Part shown: piece after piece, positions 27,404-38,485 of the stretch | Numbering within the stretch: position 1 is the stretch's first letter | Layout: the number at the start of each line of letters is the position of its first letter | Notes under the pieces: generated by a model | The model's database searches: none | What the model was told of the DNA's origin: nothing | The model's input: the letters and a program-made list of their open reading frames with translations, nothing else | Program-made: the position numbers and the translations under genes | From: Clonostachys chloroleuca | Lineage: Eukaryota > Ascomycota > Sordariomycetes > Hypocreales > Bionectriaceae | Length of the DNA stretch: 64,000 nt | NCBI GenBank assembly: GCA_037952775.1 | Contig: JBANAY010000004.1 | Span: 3,720,001 to 3,784,000, forward strand | Direction of reading: 5' to 3'

Positions 27404-28384
27404 GGCTAGAGCGTGCCCCTGACGGTGATTACTTGCGGGACGTACAATTATATGCAGAGTAATAAGCTGCCTTGTGCTCACTCAACCCCCCTGTCGAACG
27501 TGGGTGGAATCCCGCAATATGACGGCGTTCACCCCAGGACGTGGCTTCGCTCCGACAGTCTATTGGCAGGAGAGCTGATCACGTCCAAAGCCACTCCTCT
27601 AGATTACGGAATAATCTTGTCGGGTAGATAGAGAGATGTTTCAGCTCTGGCAGCGGTCAAGGGACACGGAACCGAGGTAGAGCGGGCAAATGCTCACCCT
27701 TTGTTGCTGACCTTTGGCTCTGGCTCACGGACCTAAAATTAGTATGGATTGTCAGTCGGACACAGACCATCCTCGATGACTGATGACCTACTCTCCCCAT
27801 TTATTTTTTTCTTCTCTCTCTTCTCGTCGTTTGACTGTGGCATCCTCCATTTACGACTCCGTAATAACGGACGGTGGGATGATGGAATGAAACAACAATC
27901 GCATTTGCATTTACAATCGTGTTGACTGGTTCAACGACATATTCACTCATTATTCAGTTCGTCGTTGATCGACGACCCGCGGGACGGCACGCTTTGAACT
28001 TATCATTTTTAATATTTCTGCCCTGGAGGCGCGACGACAACATACGGCACCACTGGCTCTAATCACGATTCGATTCGCTGCTTTTAATAATACATCACTG
28101 GCTTCCACGGACTCGACTGCTCGTTGGCTTTTGGAGGCTATTGATCGAAGTTTGCGGACGCAGAAAACGGGGATTGTTGGTTATTGATTGGCGTGCAATA
28201 TCGAATTCAACCTGCACGAACGATTATGATCATATCACTTTCAACCGCTAATCACATCCCCGAAACGCGCCTCACGCTTTGACCATCAGCGAACTTTGAT
28301 TTTTCTCTTCTTGGAGCCTGGTTGCTTATTTAGGCTATTCTTCTTGTTCTTTTCTCATCCTTTGCCCGGTTTACCACCGCCACA
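27404..28384. other. Gene-free region with pyrimidine-rich leader
   Basis: About 980 bp. CT-rich runs at about 27800-27830 and 28300-28380 suggest the promoter and 5' leader of the following membrane-protein gene. Confidence 0.5.
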
Positions 28385-29283
28385 ATGGCCATTGGTGGCG
28401 TTGTGTCATTCTGGGTACGTTCTGAAGACATCTTGTAGATATTGTTGGTCCAGCTGCTAACCTCTGCAGGTATTTCCCCTTCTTTCTTCCCTAGTATGGA
28501 TGGGCATGCTCCTCGGCATGCTGCTTTCCTGGGTCATCGAAGACAAATACCGCCACTACGACACCATGGCTTCGAGAGCTACCATCGCGTTCATCAGTAA
28601 TATCGGTGCCGACCGCCTCCAGCCTCTATTCATCACGGGCTGCATCCTCACTGCCTGCCTCTTCGATGTTGGCCTGATCGCTGAACCTATATTGCGTCTG
28701 AAGGGTCGTCTTGTGTTGTATAAATCTACCTCTGAGAAAGTCCTTTGCGCCTTCAACATCTTTTTCGCGGTTGTAGGGACCGTCGGCTTGATTTGTCTCT
28801 CAATCTTCAGGACGGGCTGGCCTGGTCGGTTACATTGGGTATTCCTGTCGCTTTTTATTGTCGGATACCTTTTGTCGGCCATATTCCTGTGCGCCATGTA
28901 CCAGCGCATGGCAGCCAGTAAGTACCACTGCCTGTTTTATCTGGACGTTTGATACTAATTCCGTTCCCATAGAAAATCCTGAACACCCCGAACTCCGAGT
29001 TTCTTTCTTGATCAAGTTGGTCTTCATCATTCTCGAGATGGTGCTCCTTGTCTGCTTTCTGGCCTGCAGGAAACGAAAGAGAGATCTGTCAGCAATCTTC
29101 GAATGGACCATCTCCTTCGTCTTTAGCTTCTACGTCTTCCATTTCGTGATGGATCTTTATCCAGCCGTTCACACAGTGAGCCCGCAATCGAGATTCATCG
29201 CGCCTGTTGAGGATGAGAAGCCAGGGAGCCCCAGGCCCAGCTCGAGCGCCACTTCCCGCCAGAATGCTGGCGATATGGCGTAG
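28385..29283 (+). CDS. Frag1/DRAM/Sfk1-family membrane protein
   Basis: A 262-aa protein with about six membrane helices, resembling Sfk1 and DRAM/TMEM150 proteins, which in yeast help organise phosphoinositide signalling and lipid asymmetry at the plasma membrane (known for the family). Three exons: 28385-28414, 28470-28917 and 28973-29283. The short first exon MAIGGVVSFW is chosen because the frame continues as VFPLLSSLVWMGML across a GTACGT...TGCAG intron. ISNIGAD after helix 1 is the characteristic family motif, and a second family-like segment is FEWTISFVFSFYVFHFVMDL. The C-terminal tail is Ser/Pro-rich and cytosolic. It is probably a conserved housekeeping-type gene. Confidence 0.8.
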
Positions 29284-30055
29284 CAGGGACCCAGAAAGAA
29301 CAACTATAGATTGGCGCACAGCAGTTGTGGTCATTGGTTGGCGTTTACATTTGGGAATTTTATTGGATGAGATACCATGAACTAGAAGCGATATGCTAGA
29401 TTGTTGTTTATATATATGATTATGATTCTATACTTATGCATCTTGCAGCATCTCTAACGTAAATTCTTAGGCTAGAAGGTGGGGGTTTCTCCGGATGATC
29501 TTCTACCGAGGACGTTCTGTGACATTGTTTGGACGAATTGGTACAAAACGTAAAGCCCTGGGCTAGCTGAGCGGACGGACTGACCGGTGTATGGAATCGG
29601 AGAGCTGCCCGTTCATTGTCGCCTCGGCACGCTAGGACATGTTAGTGGCAGGCAGGATGAAGCTGAAAATGGCCGGATCGAGTTGGGGATCGACATTCCA
29701 GGGACCCAGAGTGGTGCTACTGTAGCTGAACGGGAGTCTCAATTGGTCATGTTTCATAACTACGTCAAGGATCTGACGTCTTCTGACATTCTCAGTCACC
29801 AATAATTCGGCCAACGTAGGACATCGATAAGCGAACACCACAACGAGCATTCTGAATGGCTTGGAGGCTTCTACGCTAAATCTCGACACCGTCATGGTTG
29901 CAGGAGCTAAGAATGAGACAAGTTACTTGGGTAACCTTGCCCCAGAAAGGAATAAAACCACGTGTGCTGGCACTGCCCTTAGTTTTTTTAATCTTGCTGT
30001 CGTTGGTCTACAATTTTTAGAACTTCACCAAGCCTTGAGCGTGATTTCCCTGAAA
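29284..30055. other. Gene-free spacer
   Basis: About 770 bp; no coding potential recognised. Confidence 0.45.
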
Positions 30056-31200
30056 ATGACAATCGTTGTAACTGGAGTAAGCCATATCCCTCTACACATA
30101 TGAAACTCTGTATCTCATCACGAACCAGGGAGCTGGGTTCCTCGGCCATCACTTGGTCAAACTGTTACTAGAGAAAGGCAAAAGCGTGGTGGTAATGGAT
30201 TCCTTATGGACAGGCTCTCAAGAAAATATCGCCGAATTTGCCTCCAACCCAAAATTTCGACACATTCTGTCAGTGGCCGCTTCTTTCTTGTGATTAAAAA
30301 CGTGGCCAACTAGAATATTCTGACCGTCCTAGGTGCGATGTGAGAGAGCCGCTCCCGGATGTGGAGGACCTGGAACAAATTTACCATCTGGCCTGCCCGG
30401 CTAGCCCGGATGATTTTGAGAGAGCACCGATCGAAATTCTAGAGACGTGCTTCCTGGGTACTAGGAATGTTCTTGAACTAGCCACTGTGCGCCGGGCAAG
30501 AGTGCTGCTTGCTAGTACTTCTGGTATGTGTGACTTGGTTATTATCAATTACCAACTACTTTATTGACTGTTTTATTTGGTAGAGGTATACGGAGATCCT
30601 GAGATTTCCGTTTTGCCTGAATCGTATCGTGGGAATGTAAACAGCTTCGGTCCCCGGTCGTGTTATGACGAAGGGAAAAGGATTCTCGAAGCGTTGGCGT
30701 TTTCCTATCGACTGAAGAATAACGTGGAGACCCGCATCGCCCGGATTTTCAACGCTTATGGGCCGTATATGGCCGCTAAGGACGGAAGAGCAGTTCCCAA
30801 TTTCATTGGTGCCGCCATGGATGGCCAGCCTGTGAAGATCTACGGTGATGGTAGCGCTACGCGGTGCTTCCAATATGCGACGGACTGTGTGGAGGGCTTG
30901 TACGCACTTATGAACAGCGATTATGACAAGCCAGTTAATATCGGGAGCGATCTAGAAATGACGGTATCTGTTATCGCCAACAAGGTTACCAGAGTGGTGG
31001 CGGAAAAACTCGGCCAAAAGGCGCCGGTGGCAGTTCAATACCTACCAAAGAGGGTTGATGACCCTACCAGGAGAAAGCCAGACATCACACTTGCTAGGGA
31101 AGTGTTGGGATGGAGCCCCAAGGTGTCATTGGATGATGGCATTGCACAAACTGTCGATTGGTTTCTAGAGAAGCATCGCAACCCTAAGTCTCTGATGTAG
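30056..31200 (+). CDS. NAD-dependent sugar epimerase/dehydratase, UDP-xylose-synthase-like
   Basis: A 322-aa extended short-chain dehydrogenase resembling UDP-glucuronate decarboxylase. Four exons: 30056-30076 (21 nt), 30129-30268, 30333-30523 and 30584-31200. Splicing joins MTIVVTG to GAGFLGHH, giving the GxxGxxG cofactor motif. STSEVYGDP with catalytic Tyr145 and Lys149 in YDEGKR are typical of UXS enzymes, as are IARIFNAYGPYM and IYGDGSATRCF. The reaction would be UDP-glucuronate to UDP-xylose plus CO2. No membrane anchor precedes the catalytic domain, so it is probably cytosolic. The neighbours give no pathway. Other nucleotide-sugar 4,6-dehydratase-like activities remain possible. Confidence 0.85.
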
Positions 31201-32413
31201 AGGTTAAATAAACATCCTTGATGTAATGGGTGTGTTAAATAGAGGATGTTTCTCAAAGAGTACTCGTTGCCACTTGGTACTCGCTGAGATTCAAAGATAG
31301 AATTTAGCATCTGTTGGTGATTTTCCTCCGGGTTTCCACTGATTTGATTCTATCTTTTACACTTGTATACTAGAGAAAAAGGAGAGCAATAGGATCATGA
31401 AACTTAAGTCCGCGACAGCAGCCACGTAGAACTTTTTCCCCAATATCAACCCGTTCTTTAGTAGTGCTGCGCAACTCAAGTATTTTGGCAGTAAAATCAT
31501 CGGAAAGGCTACCGAGTTTCTCAAGAGGAAGACGAACTGACTGGCATTTTTGATGTGGTTATTTCCCACTACTTACCACGGTGAATGGGGGAGGGACATG
31601 AGACAGGTCTGAAAGATATGCAAGCCAAGCTTATTTGGAAGTACAAGGATGAAGGAGAGAAGAAGAATAAATAAACAGGATAAGCATGAAGTCCTGGAGT
31701 TAGAAGAGAGAGAGCAGCCAAAAATAGCCTTTATAGGAGCACACATCGGGAATCGAAATCAAAAGGGAAGCAAAAGCGAAGGATTCCCTGCCCGAAAGGG
31801 AGGAAACAGTATACTCAAGATTAACCAATAGGTAATTCATCGTAGAACAAGCTACTTCGCTGGTGTCCTGTAGTATTATTTCATCTTATAAAGCAAGTAG
31901 TAAGCCGTGTTCATCGGCGAGCTATTCTAGGTTAGTTTTTGGCGGCCCTGTACGCTCCTCCGATGCCATTGGTGGTTGTTAGCAAAGCCCCTGTTCATCA
32001 ACTCATCTCTCGCTACAGTGTCTGATACAGGAATGAATCTCAGTATTGATTTGTCTATCTTCATATGCCTATCACGACCCTTCGTGGTCATCCCTCTACC
32101 ATTACACACTGACTACCTGTCCTTGGATAAATCACCTCTGAAATCGAACCCAGCATTGATATGGGCGTGGGGTTATCCCTACGGTATTGGTATCAGACGG
32201 TTCCGGCCCTGTGCGGCGCAGTTGAGGCTAGCGAGTAGTGAAACCAACGACCACGGTGGCCTGACAGATCAATAACAGGTTGCAACTTGCTGCTCGCCTC
32301 TTTAATTTTCACTCTGGTGGCAATTCCTCCCGTTTATACTTATCATCATCTTTGATTGCCTGACTCTGCGACTCAATCGCTGGACAGAAAACCTAGAACC
32401 AAACATCATCATC
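31201..32413. other. Gene-free region
   Basis: About 1.2 kb. A purine-rich patch at 31640-31800 is open in one frame but is low complexity and not convincing as a gene. Confidence 0.45.
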
Positions 32414-33320
32414 ATGTCTGCGCCAGCATCTCCGAATGAATCAACCCCGCTGCTGACGCACGCGGTGGACAGTAGCACTGAGCTGCCTGCCAATGTATCC
32501 GCGGAGAATCAAAGTGAGCCTGTCAGCAATACTGGCTCGATGCAGCCAATAGACACGGCTCTGTTACGAATGGTGACAATTACATTGATCATCGGGATAC
32601 TGGAGTTTGTGATGCTCTGCGCCGATTTCTTGATCCGCCAATATTGCAGCACCCGTTTTGGCACATCTAGCTTTTGGTTCGTGGTTTCTTGGCCGACATA
32701 TCTCTTGGTGGTTAGTTTATGTTTCTCAAGCACACCCCGCTCTCACTTCATCAGAGGCTGGGATGATCTAGTCACAGGATCCTGATTATCTCAGTAGAAT
32801 ATCTTTGTAACGGCCTTCACTGTCACAAATATCCACGTGCTCAGAAAGAAGAAACGCCCTTTCTGGCCCCTACCGAGTGTATTCGTCTTGGCCTATTTTG
32901 CAGTTCTCCTCTACGCGCGTGTGCTTGATGAAGTGAACACCTCGGGCTTCTACAACCCAATCACATGTCCCGATTATCTCGATAACCCTGATTATGGATA
33001 TCCGGGGTCGAGCGATGAGTGCAGAGCTATTGTAACAGTGGTTGCCATTATCAACTGGATTCACTTCAGCTTTGCCTTCATTGTGGCGTAAGTTTGTCCC
33101 ATAAAGTACTGCCCCAAGTTGTCTGGATGATGTTGACTGACAAAACCGATATAGAAATCTTCTTGTTGCATTGTTTGTCGCATTCCTGGTCAAGGTTATA
33201 AAGAGCTGGAATCAACAACCCGGACAGAGGTGGCTACAAATTCCTGCAGGACAATTTTCCATTGAGGTCGCAGTTCGCTGGGGCCAGAACAACCCACAGA
33301 GCAGACCCATGGAAGCTTAA
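32414..33320 (+). CDS. Hypothetical multi-pass membrane protein
   Basis: I do not recognise a named family. Three exons give 250 aa: 32414-32710, 32798-33087 and 33155-33320. After a polar 50-residue N-terminus there are about four hydrophobic helices: VTITLIIGILEFVMLCADFL, FWFVVSWPTYLLV continuing into NIFVTAFTV, VFVLAYFAVLLYA, and the region from INWIHFSFAFIVA into LLVALFVAFLVKVI. A polar loop with CPDYLDNPDYGYPG and two cysteines lies between helices 3 and 4 and could be lumenal. The arrangement resembles small fungal MARVEL-like or tetraspan proteins (inference). The start follows an upstream non-coding leader ending in ATCATCATC. Confidence 0.6.
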
Positions 33321-34103
33321 ATACATAGTGGTTTTGGCTTCAAGTTCCCTAGTCCCCGGTGTCGAGTATAGGCGATAATTCCGAAAACAAGAACGTTTGT
33401 TTCCTCCGTATGTCCAGTAGCCATGCCGATGAGGTGTACTCAATCAACGCCACATACATCAATGAGTAACTTCTGCTGGAACTCTACCTATGAATAGATA
33501 TATGTGACCTTGGCGCGGGAGACAAGGCGCATGTATTTCACTTAGGCTATCATTTTCCCGACCGATGGCATGACTTTTTACACACCAATTTGCGCCGTTT
33601 GCTGGAATCGCATCTGCGCTCTACATTGATGTGTCTGGCGACGGAATTTGTTGGCCTTCGCGTTCAGCTCTGCCTAGGTATACTGGAGTCTCATGGTACT
33701 ACTGACACTGCTAAGCTTCTGGCAATACAGGATTGGCTCTCTGGCTGGGCCAACTTGCATGAATTCGGTTCGAGGATAACCCGAGGTTCTAGCCGATGCC
33801 GGCATTCAAAAGATTCTATCTACTGATCCTTGTAGTCACCCACAGCTCAGTTTTACAACCTGTGATATATTTGATGCATTCTCTACATCTTGTCGCTCAT
33901 TCTAGTTCACTCACACACAGTTAAGTCACAAACCCCTCAACTTCTTCGAAATGATTCATGCTAACGCTGTTGCAGATATTTCCGTCAATCGGCGGCAAAT
34001 GAACCGCTTTTGCGCCATGGATAACACCGCTTCTTTGTCCACAACGTCCCCTCCGCCGGAATCACCGATGCGCATTCTGGTCACCGTAAAATAGAGACAC
34101 CCC
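33321..34103. other. Mostly non-coding spacer
   Basis: A frame lacking an early ATG is open from about 33494 to 33826, but nothing in it is recognisable. Some of this DNA may belong to the uncertain gene that follows. Confidence 0.35.
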
Positions 34104-34139
34104 TAGATATGGCAAGAGGCATGGGAACAACCAGAAAAG

Positions 34140-34553
34140 ATGATATCCATTGTCCTCAAATACCTCAAGCATGACAATTTGGTATCGCCAGATGACAAGT
34201 ATGACGCCTCCGACTGTCGTTTCATCGCAGTTGATCGCTGGGACCCTGTCGTCCTCATTGTCTTTGACCTATTCAACACACAATATAACCATCTTGATAC
34301 GCATCTGGATGGTAAGAATGAATTACCCGTCAGGGTGGTTCGCATCTCTCAAGGCGACAATAGTTACCTTATCAAGGCTTCGGGGCCTCAGCATATCAAA
34401 TACTTGAGCGATGAGGTTCGGAATCTTCATGAATCGCATGGGTGGGAAGATAGAGTGCCTTTCAGGATCGATCATTACAATGGAGTATACCCGACTTATT
34501 ATCATCTACGAGCATTACACAATGACAACTCCTCGGGTATGAATTTACCATGA
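34140..34553 (+). CDS. Uncertain hypothetical protein
   Basis: A 137-aa open frame of unknown family with a balanced composition (WDPVVLIVFDLFNTQYNHLD, VRVVRISQGDNSYLIKA). The same frame continues upstream through IWQEAWEQPEK and, beyond two TAG codons only 12 bases apart, to an ATG at 33951. The 21 bp containing the stops begin GTAAAA and end CTAG, but that is too short for a normal intron. So this is either a small gene starting at 34140, the last exon of a longer gene, or a pseudogene with nonsense changes. No signal peptide or membrane helix is visible. Confidence 0.3.
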   Translation: MISIVLKYLKHDNLVSPDDKYDASDCRFIAVDRWDPVVLIVFDLFNTQYNHLDTHLDGKNELPVRVVRISQGDNSYLIKASGPQHIKYLSDEVRNLHESHGWEDRVPFRIDHYNGVYPTYYHLRALHNDNSSGMNLP

Positions 34554-35607
34554 CAAAAATGTTTTGGATCTCACCAGAGATGACCACATTCTTCAGCGAC
34601 CATACACGATGTTGATCTTAACCACGCCGATTGCTACTTCTATATTTTTACCAGTAGCTACGCATTTGAGATATTTGATTCCAATCGAGAACAGATGGCC
34701 TAGAATTCTAACCAACAACCAGTTTTCTTGAGTACCATTGTGGACAAAAAAACGTACCCGCAAAGTAGCTTGGGACTTGTAATATAGTTTCTACCGGCAG
34801 CTATGCGCCTTGATTACACACTCGGTTTCTCTTGGGTTCTCTACCCAAATGTGAGGAAGCTCACAATTAATCATTTGAGGAGGATTTGTTTCACTTGAAG
34901 TCCCGTTTACGAACAAGAAAGAACCCCGATAGTGGGAAAACATGTGCCAAACGACAGGGCACAAAAGATGTGAATCAGAGGCGTGTTGGGAGCCCTAGCC
35001 GAATAACTCAAGCCATTGTTGATCAAGGCTTCAATTGGTTTGAGTGCCGATACCCGTGATCTAATTGCACAAATAGCCAAAGTCCTGTATACGAGCCCAT
35101 AAAAATCGGACCTGCCAGTATAGTAATTCCAAATGGAAACAGACGCGTTGGCGTGCCTGAAGGGTTGTACCCAAGAGCGGTGGCTCGGTACAAGTGTCCG
35201 TCATCAGCACATAAAATCGGGGGAAAAGAACCGCTTGGCTAGCCAATCCCACCTCAGATGATTGCAACCATCGTAGGACCTTCCCAATTGGACTTCCGGG
35301 CTGAGGTATTCATATGCAAAGTTTCCTTTAAGCCCACATTTCGAAGGGGCCGATGACGCGCACCAGAACGTTACGGCTCAAAAAGTTCAATTTAATTTGA
35401 GCCATTCCATTTGACCCCCGGTCTCTAGCCCACGTGCGTATAGGATGATGGTTCAGGCTCGGCTCCCAGAAAGTACCCCTCACGAACACATGCCTGGCTA
35501 CAAGGCAGTTAATGTATATTAATACAGGCCTCAGAAGACCTCGAGGTTTCCAAGTGTAAATGGAGGATGAGGCTTCTCCGTTTTAGCAATATTAGTTTAT
35601 CTAGGCT
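34554..35607. other. Gene-free region
   Basis: About 1.05 kb without a recognisable gene, upstream of phoD. Confidence 0.45.
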
Positions 35608-37526
35608 ATGCTTGTTAACATGCTGCCAAGAGTGGCGATTAGCCTTGCCGCCGCTCACGGAGCCGTCGCATCTTTGCACAGCAACAATTTGGCTTATCTG
35701 AGCCCGTCCAGGCGCCATCCTACGTTAGCGGTCCCCGCCAGCCATCTAGCTACACGGGCAGCTGATGAGCTCTACACTCCTGATGAGCTAGAATTCACCC
35801 ATGGTGTAGCTTCGGGTGACCCTCTGGCCGATTCTGTCATCATTTGGACTCGATTGGCCCCATCATCCAATAACACGGCCTCTGACACCGTTCCCGAGGG
35901 AGTTGTTCCGATCTACGATCACCCAGAAGCAGATCAGCCAAGCGAGAAGTCTGCTTGTGTTGAGTTCCGGATTGCCAGCGATGAGAAACTCACAGATATC
36001 GTGGATAAAGGCACTGCCTATACCACTAGTGACGTTGACTACACCATCAAAGTACGTTATAGAATCATCTAATACCAATTGACCTTGAAGTAACGTGACT
36101 GTGTTGGCAGTTTGAGGCCGCAGGGTTGAAGCCTTTCATCACGTACTACTACCAATTCAACGTCTGTAACTCGGCAAAGACCAGTATCGTCGGCCGCACA
36201 AAGACGGTTCCAAGCAAAGACGCTAAAGTTGACAAAAACATTAAATTGGCCGTCTACTCTTGTAGCAATTACCGTGAGTCTTAACAACAGCATTTTTATG
36301 GCACCAATACTTACTTATACTATGTAGCTGAGGGATACTTTAACGCGTACGGCAACCCAGTTACTAAGGACTCGGTTGACTATGTCCTTCATCTAGGAGA
36401 CTACATCTACGAATACAAAGGTGACTCAAGTATTCGCAATCCAGAGCCCGATCGAGAGACATACGACTTGTATGACTATCGCAGGCGCATCGCCACATAC
36501 CGCACTGACCAAGACCTTCTTGCCTCTCATCAAAAGTTCCCATGGATCCCAGTGTGGGACGATCACGAAGTCGCCGACAACTCCTGGCGTGAAGGCTCCG
36601 TCAATTCCGATGGCGAGGTTTTCGCCAAGCGTAAACAGGCCGCCGTTCGAGCTTACTTTGAGTGGATGCCAATCCGCCAAGTCGAGATGGACGACAGCCT
36701 ACGAATCTGGCGCTCATTTTCCCTTGGGACCCTAGCTGACTTGATGATGCTCGACACGCGCCAATACAGCCGTGATCTTACGGTGTTGGGAGGCTTTGCA
36801 GGCATTGGAGGCAACTCAGGAGAGGTAGAGAAGCTCGTCAACCTCGACAACCGCACCATTATGGGGTTCAACCAAGAAGCGTGGTTCTACAACCAGCTCT
36901 CCCAGTCATCCAATCGAGGGGCGGCTTGGCGTTTGGTCGGCCAACAGGTGGTTTTTAGCCATGTGACCTTCGGCTTCTTTACCAACGAGGGATTCAACCG
37001 GGACCAGTGGGATGGATATCTCGCAAATCGCCGCCGCGTCTTCGGCCATTTATACGACAACCAAATTAATAACACAATCATTATGTCTGGAGACTCTCAT
37101 GCCTCGTGGGTATCTGACCTCGCCTGGGTAACCGGCGATGAAGGAGATCGGCCCTATGATAAGAACAGCGGCGATGGGGCCATTGGCGTGGAGCTGGCCG
37201 GTTCAGCCGTGTCATCGAAAAGCCCTATCGGCAATGTTCTGCCCAACTTTCTGACGAATTTGGCATCAGCTTGGCTCGTGAACAAGAACGACGAGCTACA
37301 GTGGCAGGATTTGTATTTCAGGGGCTATTACGAGATGGATATCGGCTACGATAGCCTCACAGCGACTTTCTTTGGTATCCCTGACGTTAAAACGAGGAAT
37401 ACGAAAGAGGATGTTATCGCTACATTCGTCGTTAATAACGGCGAGAATAAGCTGGCTCGTAACCCAACTGTTGGTGGGGGAACTGCCAAGAGCGGTTCGC
37501 TCAAGAATGGCAAGGTGTCGGCATGA
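35608..37526 (+). CDS. PhoD-type alkaline phosphatase/phosphodiesterase
   Basis: A 601-aa secreted or wall-associated metallophosphatase that would release phosphate from monoesters or diesters. Three exons: 35608-36051, 36111-36273 and 36328-37526. A short hydrophobic N-terminus (PRVAISLAAAHGAVAS) may be a signal peptide; a second ATG at 35620 is an alternative start. FTHGVASGDPLADSVIIWTRL opens the PhoD N-terminal domain. The metal site is present: AVYSCSNYPEGYF, LHLGDYIYE, VWDDHEVADNSW, LMMLDTRQYSRD and MSGDSHASW. No neighbouring gene indicates a pathway; in fungi PhoD-like enzymes are usually induced by phosphate starvation (known). The frame is undamaged. Confidence 0.9.
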
Positions 37527-37628
37527 AGAAAACGACCATAGTGGCTATACCTAGTCGTATATTTACACGCAATGAATGGAGAGTATACTAATAGTACATG
37601 AAGTGCTTGTTCTCAAACCCTTCCACCT

Positions 37629-38035
37629 TCACACTGACTTCTTCTCCACCTCATAAACAGTACTCTGCTTCAGCAAGCCCAGTATCACAGGACCCAATAT
37701 CTCAATGCCCGCGAAGACCGCCATTAGGGGTTCGCCGAATCCATGATGCCATGCAGCTAGAAGCCGCCCTACGCCGCCCAGCATCATTATTCCCCCCAGT
37801 AGAGCAAGAGGGGCCCGTCTAGCCTTGACATCGTTACTCGCCCACCATACCATCGCACCGTAACCTGCCCATATACCGCCGAAGAATCGATACTGACTTT
37901 CCACAACAGGGTGACCGCTTGGTAAAGGAGGGCGCCGCAGGTCTTGAGTAGAAAGTTAGGACCTAGGATAAGATCTATGATCCCGGTTGTAGCACAGATA
38001 GCTGAAGAAGTTTTAAGAGCAATAGGGAATGCCAT
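37629..38035 (-). pseudogene. DUF4345-like small membrane protein, frameshifted
   Basis: A protein of about 135 aa with four hydrophobic helices is encoded in two overlapping frames. The first half starts at 38035 (MAFPIALKTSSAICATTG, then GPNFLLK). The second half (VESQYRFFGGIWAGYGAMVWW ... GGIMMLGGVGRLLAAWHHGFGEP) is in another frame. The shift falls near 37925-37940 in a GC-rich GGCGCC stretch. No GT-AG intron of usable size can bridge the two, so one indel has disrupted the gene, or there is a sequence error. Function of the family is unknown. Confidence 0.6.
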
Positions 38036-38485
38036 CGGATATGATTTCTAGACTGATCAATCTTGGCGCAGGGTTCCAATGCTTGGGATGATACGATTGA
38101 CTAGATTGAAGGTCAACTTATGCGGGGGCTTCGTGATGGAAGGGATCAAATGAAATTGCCTCTCTGGCGAGCTTCTTATTGGCAACCAACTACGCCGCTG
38201 ACGTATCTCGCTTTTCTCGCTTTCTCTTAACCAATACGACCGGCATACCCGCAGCTTTCAATCTTCATCCACCTCCATCAAGTTAGAGGCAGAGAACATG
38301 TTGAGCCTTTCATTTGATATTATTTCTTGTTCGATGTGAAGTGAAAAATATAGTTTAAATAACACTGATATTAAAAAAGTTAAGTGTTGGGTGCTCTGAA
38401 GACAGCTTGAAACTCCGGTTCCGCTGGCCTTCATTTTCAACATTCCTCTTGAAACCCTTTTTTTGGAGTTAATTGTACAGCTATT
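38036..38485. other. Gene-free spacer
   Basis: 450 bp between two minus-strand genes; no coding signal. Confidence 0.45.

Noticed and set aside
31649..31831. Lys/Glu-rich 60-codon frame
   Set aside because: Low-complexity purine-rich DNA, not a credible gene.
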